From Triplophysa rosa (taxonomy: Eukaryota > Chordata > Actinopteri > Cypriniformes > Nemacheilidae), in assembly GCF_024868665.1 (NCBI RefSeq), contig NC_079891.1:24962103-25026102 (forward strand): a DNA stretch of 64,000 nt. Direction: 5' to 3'. Made by a program: the position numbers and the translations under genes. Positions 61,001 to 64,000 of the stretch are shown here, piece after piece. Under the pieces are notes generated by a model that saw nothing but the letters and a program-made list of their open reading frames with translations, was not told the origin of the DNA and did no database searches. Position 1 is the first letter of the stretch, and each line of letters begins with the position of its first letter.

Positions 61001-62596
61001 AGGCTCAACTGGTGCGCTGACAGAAGAGGGATATAGATCTGCATGGGCAAGAAAGACACACAATTCAAAATAGATATTGTTCTTCTGCATCTATATTTAT
61101 AACAAAGATGAGATTTTATGCCACACACATGGTTGAGAAGCCCTCTAAGGATCTTTAGGGGGTGGCCACTCATCCGGCCAAACTCAATAAGTTTGGGCAT
61201 CAAATGATTTGCCTCATTTAAGTCCGCAGGTTCACTGATAGTTTCTGCGATGTATAAAACAGCAGACATATCAGTTATATAGCAAATATACACACAAAGA
61301 AAATAAAACAGTGATTCTGTCATCTTACCGTTAGTGTTCCTTAGAAAATAGACAACGGTGTTCTTCAAAAACCTTTCTGGGATGTTGTTCAAAGCCACAT
61401 GGAGCTCAACCTGATACAGAACCTGAATCTCAATCTTGCAAACACAAATTTTGTCAAAATCTAACCAAGATTCTCACAAAAAAATACAGCTGACAGGATC
61501 TCTATACTGTCCTAAAACAGACAAACATCTTTATGGTTAATAATGGAGCATTACATTGCGAGGTGGTTTATCCCCATTTGTTGCCTCTGACAGGCCCTCA
61601 GAGGAGAGATGCTGAATCTGAGTGTCCTCTGTTGGGTGTAAGGACTCCTGAATGTTTCCTTTTTCACCTTCTCTTTTTCCTTCAGATGGTGGTAATGGGA
61701 TTACAATTCAGATATTTTAAGCAATTTTGTAACTTTAAACAATTTATTTCTGGTAATATGAACTATTCAAAACCCCACTTACTGTCCCCAGGTGTTTTCG
61801 CTCTGCTTGAGGTGAGTGATAGCTGTGAAGCAACGGACTGACTTCTCTCTGTGCCATTCTCCTCAACTTCTGGTGAATCTTGGTGTGTATTTAGTAAGAA
61901 ATTACAAACTCTTACACATGCAGTTATAAGTTGTATTTTTTTAATCAAATTTCTTTAATGAACAAAAAGACATTTCGAATTTAACGTATGTGTGCTGGTC
62001 GTTATACAACGTTTTAATACGTATGTACAGCTTTAGAAACGCACCGTTTTGAATACTCATAATAAAACGGTCAGTTTTGGTCCTTGATTCTGATTGGCTG
62101 AGCAGAGTTCTAAGCCGTTATAAAAGACCCCAGTTTATAACGGCTGATCCCATAACATAGCCTAAATATAATTTTATCTACTTTATTTTATGAAACCTAG
62201 CTACGCATATGGAATAACAGTTGTATAAAAGTAATAAACCCCTCGAAGCAGTGGGTTACAGTGCACTTATAACAGCCACTCCTTTGCTGTTATAAAATGC
62301 ACTGTAACCCACTGCATTTGGGGGCTTAATGCTTTAATAGATATACCAACTGCAAACAAATGAAAACCTAACTTACCCTGATGGATTTCCACTTCAACCT
62401 CCCTTATATGCTTAAAGAAGAACAGCGTTGATGTCTCTTCCTCTTTTGTAACTTCATTTAAAAACTGCAGGATTTTCTGCTCGTCCTCCCCGTCACCGCG
62501 GGCAAGCAACTTGTCAATGCAGCCCGAATCAGGGAGGTCAAATGTGACACCTACTGCCGTTTTAATCCACTCTACTCGCTGATCATATAGAGCCAT
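31675..62596 (-). CDS. dnah10: dnah10: axonemal dynein heavy chain 10 (inner arm I1/f)
   Basis: DNAH10 is the beta-type heavy chain of the double-headed inner dynein arm (I1/f) and drives bending of motile cilia and sperm flagella. I followed 79 coding exons on the minus strand from ATG at 62596 to TGA ending at 31675. All have GT-AG borders, every phase joins, and the sum is 13833 nt or 4610 residues, close to the usual length. Domain order is N-terminal tail, linker, AAA1 (GPAGTGKT near residue 1973), AAA2 (GPTGGGKS near 2254), AAA3 (GESGTSKT near 2595), AAA4 (GVGGSGKQS near 2942), stalk, AAA5, AAA6 and C-terminal domain. Close identity to human DNAH10 over the whole length, as I remember it, separates it from other axonemal heavy chains. 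One codon breaks the frame: TAG at 59258-59260, codon 540, where human has Gln. The first three introns contain short weakly conserved exons and are less certain. Several introns carry mobile elements. Confidence 0.93.
33131..33530. mobile_element. MITE of the TTCACCC/GGGTGAA family in dnah10 intron
   Basis: It starts CTTAAAGGAACAGTTCACCC and continues AAAAATGAAAATTCTGTCAT. The inner CCATTGACTACCATAGTAGG occurs again inverted as CTACTATGGTAGTCAATGG, which makes the element largely self-complementary. The right terminal GGGTGAA is lost. Confidence 0.85.
36885..37019 (-). mobile_element. tRNA-derived SINE in dnah10 intron
   Basis: On the minus strand it begins CTTTCCTGTAGCTCAGTTGG (A box) and has GGTCACGGGTTTAATTTCC (B box), then ends in the tail GTGCTTTGGATAAAAGTGTC. 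It lies in the intron between exons 65 and 66. Confidence 0.85.
37069..38828 (-). CDS. dnah10: dnah10 exons 61-65: AAA5
   Basis: Exons: 38607-38828, 38373-38520, 38004-38283, 37480-37709, 37069-37342. They encode residues about 3473-3856. Conserved text is [75 protein letters not shown] and [20 protein letters not shown]. Exon 64 is a second helical bundle ([20 protein letters not shown]). This ring position has no working ATPase site in the family. A SINE tail lies in intron 63-64 and a SINE in intron 65-66. Confidence 0.94.
37790..37905 (-). repeat. LINE/SINE 3' tail in dnah10 intron
   Basis: It contains CAGACGCTTTTATCCAAAGC and GCAATAAAGCGATATGTCAT, the reverse complement of the 3' end of the LINE at 48290-48602. 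Confidence 0.8.
38947..41274 (-). CDS. dnah10: dnah10 exons 55-60: stalk and microtubule-binding domain
   Basis: Exons: 41077-41274, 40828-40989, 40340-40514, 39543-39724, 39287-39423, 38947-39164. They encode residues about 3115-3472. Exons 55-57 make the first coiled-coil strand ([20 protein letters not shown], then [18 protein letters not shown]). Exons 58-59 make the small globular head that touches the microtubule ([49 protein letters not shown]). Exon 60 is the returning strand ([18 protein letters not shown], then [20 protein letters not shown]). Intron 56-57 holds half of a TTCACCC-family MITE. Confidence 0.94.
40571..40742. mobile_element. Half MITE of the TTCACCC family in dnah10 intron
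   Basis: Only the left arm is present (TTAAAGGGACAGGTCACCCA to CCATTGACTACCGTAGTAAG). The right border lies about 85 bp from the acceptor-side exon sequence of exon 56. Confidence 0.8.
41410..42396 (-). CDS. dnah10: dnah10 exons 51-54: AAA4
   Basis: Exons: 42208-42396, 41940-42111, 41578-41781, 41410-41490. They encode residues about 2900-3114. The P-loop is [20 protein letters not shown] and the Walker B-type text is [38 protein letters not shown] and the short exon 54 ([12 protein letters not shown]) follow as in human. Exon 53 uses a donor GTCCTT, which is weak but required by the phase. Confidence 0.93.
42503..44399 (-). CDS. dnah10: dnah10 exons 45-50: AAA3
   Basis: Exons: 44254-44399, 44014-44166, 43646-43906, 43363-43535, 42791-42884, 42503-42667. 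They encode residues about 2569-2899. Walker A is [15 protein letters not shown], followed by [16 protein letters not shown], Walker B text [19 protein letters not shown] and [19 protein letters not shown]. The end of exon 48 ([16 protein letters not shown]) is the conserved AAA3 lid. AAA3 is the regulatory ATPase of dyneins; its motifs look complete. Intron 48-49 (42885-43362) is very AT-rich with no gene content. Confidence 0.94.
44509..47611 (-). CDS. dnah10: dnah10 exons 38-44: AAA2
   Basis: Exons: 47493-47611, 46795-46953, 46531-46666, 45794-45916, 45010-45141, 44711-44927, 44509-44628. They encode residues about 2234-2568. The nucleotide-binding loop is [36 protein letters not shown] is the Walker B-like segment and [19 protein letters not shown] the sensor region. 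AAA2 binds nucleotide but is regarded as structural. Human DNAH10 has Arg inside the AAA2 loop (GPTRGGKS, from memory) where this gene has Gly, the commoner residue in the family. Introns 39-40 to 41-42 carry mobile elements. Confidence 0.93.
45248..45660. repeat. Dispersed repeat with CAAGTTTCAAGTTTATTTGTC start
   Basis: The first 60 bases resemble a well-known fish LINE-end or MITE word (TTTATTTGTCATATGTACAG). The rest is AT-rich with ATA runs and a possible tail to about 45660. It lies in the dnah10 intron between exons 41 and 42. Classification is uncertain. Confidence 0.5.
46018..46500. repeat. Dispersed repeat in dnah10 intron
   Basis: The intron between exons 40 and 41 contains about 480 bp that is GC-richer than its flank, with TCACCCATAGGTTTCTGAGG and GCGTCACTCCGGATAATCG. 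I recognise it as a dispersed cyprinid repeat but cannot name the family. Confidence 0.45.
46970..47393. mobile_element. MITE of the TTCACCC/GGGTGAA family, full copy in dnah10 intron
   Basis: The ends are TTTAAAGGGACGGTTCACC and GGGAGACTGTTCCTTTAA, imperfect inverted repeats. The arms hold AACACAGACAAGATATTTAC and TTCTCTGTGTTCATCAGAAC and pair with each other. It lies between exons 38 and 39. Confidence 0.88.
47696..50674 (-). CDS. dnah10: dnah10 exons 32-37: AAA1, main motor ATPase
   Basis: Exons: 50491-50674, 50276-50410, 50029-50181, 49752-49940, 47984-48130, 47696-47887. They encode residues about 1901-2233. AAA1 is the site whose ATP hydrolysis powers movement. The Walker A motif is [13 protein letters not shown], Walker B is CFDEFNRID, and the sensor text is [20 protein letters not shown]. 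All key residues (Lys and Thr of Walker A, Asp-Glu of Walker B, Asn of sensor 1, Arg of GRTELP) are present. Intron 35-36 (48131-49751) is filled with mobile elements. Confidence 0.95.
48290..48602 (+). mobile_element. LINE 3' end with ORF2 C-terminal remnant in dnah10 intron
   Basis: Near 48318-48420 the plus strand reads [18 protein letters not shown] and then KKLLKTHLF, the C-terminal motif of reverse-transcriptase proteins of L2/CR1-like LINEs. It is followed by a 3' UTR ending GTAAGTCGCTTTGGATAAAA and a short ATGTAAATG tail. The 5' part of the element is missing, as is usual for LINE insertions. Confidence 0.8.
48603..49650. mobile_element. MITE copy interrupted by a hAT-like insertion
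   Basis: The outer parts (48603-48918 and 49574-49650) match the uninterrupted copy at 28273-28676 in order, from CCAGTTTGAAATTTAGCAAC to TTACACATTGGGCTTTTAAT. Between them lies a separate element (48919-49573). Confidence 0.85.
48919..49573. mobile_element. Non-autonomous hAT element nested in another MITE
   Basis: The ends are TAGGGCTTGGCAAG and, inverted, TAGGGCTGTGCAAAAA. The flanking octamers CTCTGAAG and CTCTGAAA differ in one base and form an 8-bp target duplication, as expected for hAT transposons. The related empty site at 28590-28600 has a single CTCTGAGG. There is no transposase; the interior includes TACAATATACTACTATGTAT and CGATACGATAC. Confidence 0.85.
50755..53917 (-). CDS. 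dnah10: dnah10 exons 25-31: linker (DHC_N2)
   Basis: Exons: 53706-53917, 53104-53260, 52723-52956, 51966-52088, 51647-51880, 51199-51422, 50755-51024. They encode residues about 1416-1900. The linker is the mechanical lever that swings across the ATPase ring. Strongly conserved text includes [73 protein letters not shown] and [11 protein letters not shown], all in the order of the family. Intron 25-26 contains a V-SINE. Confidence 0.94.
53341..53638 (-). mobile_element. V-SINE in dnah10 intron
   Basis: On the minus strand it begins TGGGCAGTCGTGGCCTAATG with a tRNA-like A box and GGTTCGATTCTC B box. It then has the conserved central block GAGGTGCCCTTGAGCAAGGC and GCTCCCCGGGCGCTGCAGTG, which I recognise as the V-SINE core domain. 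The AT-rich tail ends near 53341. It lies between exons 25 and 26. Confidence 0.88.
53993..59157 (-). CDS. dnah10: dnah10 exons 11-24: tail (DHC_N1) region
   Basis: Exons: 58963-59157, 58710-58880, 58431-58607, 58035-58208, 57745-57911, 57134-57285, 56879-57043, 56578-56785, 56320-56476, 55416-55895, 55163-55321, 54525-54641, 54254-54356, 53993-54171. They encode residues about 548-1415. Diagnostic stretches are [90 protein letters not shown] and [20 protein letters not shown]. Helical, charged text predominates, as expected for the elongated dynein tail. No stop codon interrupts these exons. Intron 15-16 holds a LINE end (57310-57606) and intron 21-22 a TA repeat. Confidence 0.92.
54990..55022. 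repeat. (TA)n microsatellite
   Basis: About sixteen TA units in the intron between exons 21 and 22 of dnah10. Confidence 0.95.
57310..57606 (+). mobile_element. LINE 3' end with ORF2 C-terminus in dnah10 intron
   Basis: Positions 57312-57416 read without a break [34 protein letters not shown] and TGA, the end of a LINE reverse-transcriptase protein. The 3' UTR follows and ends GTCGCTTTGGATAAAAGCGT and CTGCTTAATGACTAAATGTA. It is the same tail as in the SINEs of this window. The element is on the strand opposite to dnah10. Confidence 0.85.
59237..62596 (-). CDS. dnah10: dnah10 exons 1-10: N-terminal tail, with nonsense codon
   Basis: Exons: 62377-62596, 61783-61878, 61555-61658, 61329-61434, 61129-61244, 60819-61038, 60540-60697, 59971-60201, 59695-59885, 59237-59435. 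They encode about 547 codons. Exon 1 starts [20 protein letters not shown]; the frame is open up to an ATG at 62677, so a start 27 codons further upstream is possible. Exons 2 and 3 are acidic and Ser-rich and match nothing by eye, but their phases fit. Exon 4 has an alternative in-frame acceptor at 61410. From exon 4 on the human order returns ([42 protein letters not shown]). Exon 10 reads [30 protein letters not shown]; human has Gln at the TAG. This is the dimerisation and intermediate-chain-binding part of the tail. Confidence 0.85.
62248..62315. repeat. Inverted repeat hairpin in dnah10 intron 1
   Basis: The arms GCAGTGGGTTACAGTGCA (62248-62265) and TGCACTGTAACCCACTGC (62298-62315) are perfect inverses. 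Flanking TTATAACAGC and GCTGTTATAA extend the pairing to an 8-base loop. It sits about 60 bp inside intron 1 from the exon 1 donor. The surrounding 62040-62240 text with GATTCTGATTGGCTGA belongs to a dispersed fish repeat. Confidence 0.8.
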
Positions 62597-62705
62597 TCTT
62601 GTTTTGTTGTGGTGAAAACAACCTACTATAACTTTATGGCAAAATCTTGTGAAAACTCCAATGTACCATCTTGGCAACAGAAAGTGCGCTCTGGTTTCAG
62701 TTGAC

Positions 62706-62719
62706 GTTACTATAGCAAC
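62706..62719. promoter_or_regulatory. RFX X-box upstream of dnah10
   Basis: The sequence GTTACTATAGCAAC fits the RFX binding consensus RYYNYYATRRNRAC at all positions on both strands. RFX factors, together with FOXJ1, switch on genes of motile cilia, and functional X-boxes usually lie within 200 bp of the start. This one lies 110 bp upstream of the ATG at 62596. The position and perfect fit support a role; binding itself is inferred. Confidence 0.72.
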
Positions 62720-63336
62720 ATCAACGCTTCCTGTCCTGTGTTGCCAGATCGATCCTTAGTGCGGTATACATTATTGGGATTTCTTAAGTAATTTAAGTGA
62801 AGTAATCTAATTACGTTGATTTGAATTGCCTTTATTAATTGTTGAAAAGACAAATTTCTGTAATATAAAATTCACAAAACTGTAATATCAAATATACAAA
62901 ATAACGTTTTACTGTGAAACTATGTAGTTCACGTGGCAAAATTAGACAATTCATTGTGATCCCACTGGTGTTCCTTATACTGTTTTTTGTCAGTATCTTG
63001 TTTTACGTTGTATTTGTTTTTTACGTAAAAGCTCGCCTGTGTTTAATACTTTCGTTAACCGCTGTCCACAAATCTGCTATCTCTACATTCCACCAGCAGG
63101 CGGCGTTTTACCCCACTGACTTACACCAATGCGTCTTGTTTATAAAGAAAATCAAGTATGACATTTTGCAAACCCAAAACCCCCCATTGCAAAGTAATGT
63201 ATCTGTTAAATTTACAGGTACATTATATTGAGCTTTAAACACATTAAGGCTAAAATACACTGCAAGACTTTTGCTCAGATTTTCAGTCTGGACTTGTTGC
63301 AGAAAGTCTGTGCCAGTCTGTAGATTTGATCAGTTA

Positions 63337-63499
63337 CATTAAATTTACATTTATGCATTTGGCAGACGCTTTTATCCAAAGCGACTTACATTGCATTGTA
63401 TTATACATTTTGTTTCTGACTATGTGCAATCCCCTGGGATCAAACCCATGACCTTGGCATTGGTAGTGCTATGCTCTAACCACTAAGCTAGAGGAAAGC
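63337..63499 (-). mobile_element. tRNA-derived SINE
   Basis: On the minus strand it begins CTTTCCTCTAGCTTAGTGGT (A box within) and has GTCATGGGTTTGATCCCAGG (B box), then a short linker and the tail GTAAGTCGCTTTGGATAAAA, GCGTCTGCCAAATGCATAAA. It is the best-preserved member of the family in this window (also 5048 and 36885). Confidence 0.9.
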
Positions 63500-64000
63500 A
63501 GTTAGTGTGCTCCTATCTAAAACTTTAAAAAAGTCTGCAAGTGTATGTCCAGTTAAAAAAAATCTGTTCAGATTTTAAAAGTCTTGAAGTGTATTCCAGC
63601 CATTACGCTCCCTTTTTATTTTATGATTCTAATCTCTTGAATCAAACTTTCTTGACAAGGCTTCTCTCTGCTTTGACTGCATGGACGTCCTGTTACCGTC
63701 ACTCATGACATTACAAAAGACAAGATATAGAGCTGCAATACATTTAGAAATAAATACACGCAAAAATGAGATTTTTAAGTTATATTTACATACAAACGTA
63801 ATTACATAGGCTACATACATACAGAGCGAGAGAAAGAAAGAGAGAGATGAAGCTGATTTTTTGGAGTAAGAGTATTTTAATATCTCTCTCAAGTTATGAC
63901 AACTTTTAATACTTTAATTTTAAAATGCTTTTGAAATGAAAAAAGAGAGGGATATAACAACTTTGAATTCAGTGTGAATTGAATTGTAAATCTCATTATT

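Larger units (their letters stand above)
62597..64000. other. dnah10 upstream region
   Basis: The first 200 bp hold the 5' UTR and core promoter with an X-box and no obvious TATA box. The rest is AT-rich with a SINE at 63337-63499 and a GA-rich stretch at 63823-63850. No further gene was recognised up to the right edge. Confidence 0.55.

Noticed and set aside
63440..63499. tRNA-like A and B boxes (also at 5048, 37000 and 53600)
   Set aside because: The boxes sit at the head of SINE copies; no cloverleaf with paired acceptor and anticodon stems can be formed.
1..64000. CRISPR array, bacterial operon or defence system
   Set aside because: The window is vertebrate nuclear DNA with introns and SINEs; no regularly spaced direct repeats were seen.

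Overview
The window is vertebrate nuclear DNA, almost certainly from a teleost and most likely a cyprinid. Genes are split into many short exons with GT-AG introns. The spacers and introns are packed with fish-type repeats: tRNA-derived SINEs, a V-SINE, L2/CR1-like LINE 3' ends, hAT-type and other palindromic MITEs, and a DIRS-like tyrosine-recombinase retrotransposon. Three protein-coding genes are recognisable, all on the minus strand. I see no bacterial operon, CRISPR array, rRNA or functional tRNA gene.

Layout from left to right. Positions 603-9244 hold the first four coding exons of nsmf (NMDA receptor synaptonuclear signalling and neuronal migration factor, also called Jacob or NELF); the rest of the gene lies beyond the left edge. 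Positions 12486-13376 hold a single-exon rhodopsin-class receptor of the teleost leukotriene B4 receptor 1-like group. Positions 13.4-31.6 kb contain no gene I can recognise but many mobile elements, including an inverted pair of MITEs, a 450-bp palindrome and a DIRS-like element that has lost its RNase H region and the end of its recombinase. Positions 31675-62596 are filled by one gene, dnah10, the inner-arm (I1/f) axonemal dynein heavy chain. I could follow it from start to stop through 79 coding exons whose phases all join, for 4610 codons. A perfect RFX X-box sits about 110 bp upstream of its start. The last 1.4 kb is the upstream flank with a SINE.

The most important observation is a single in-frame TAG in dnah10 exon 10 (59258-59260), at the codon that is Gln in human DNAH10. 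Everything else in the 13.8-kb reading frame looks intact. This is a recent nonsense allele, an early-stage pseudogene (for example one copy of a duplicated pair) or a sequencing error. The window otherwise looks like ordinary vertebrate gene space. I did not find an undescribed biological system, and the other findings concern transposon structure and regulation.

All exon coordinates were read by eye from splice signals, frame and remembered similarity to the human proteins. No search was run. Boundaries of repeats are approximate.
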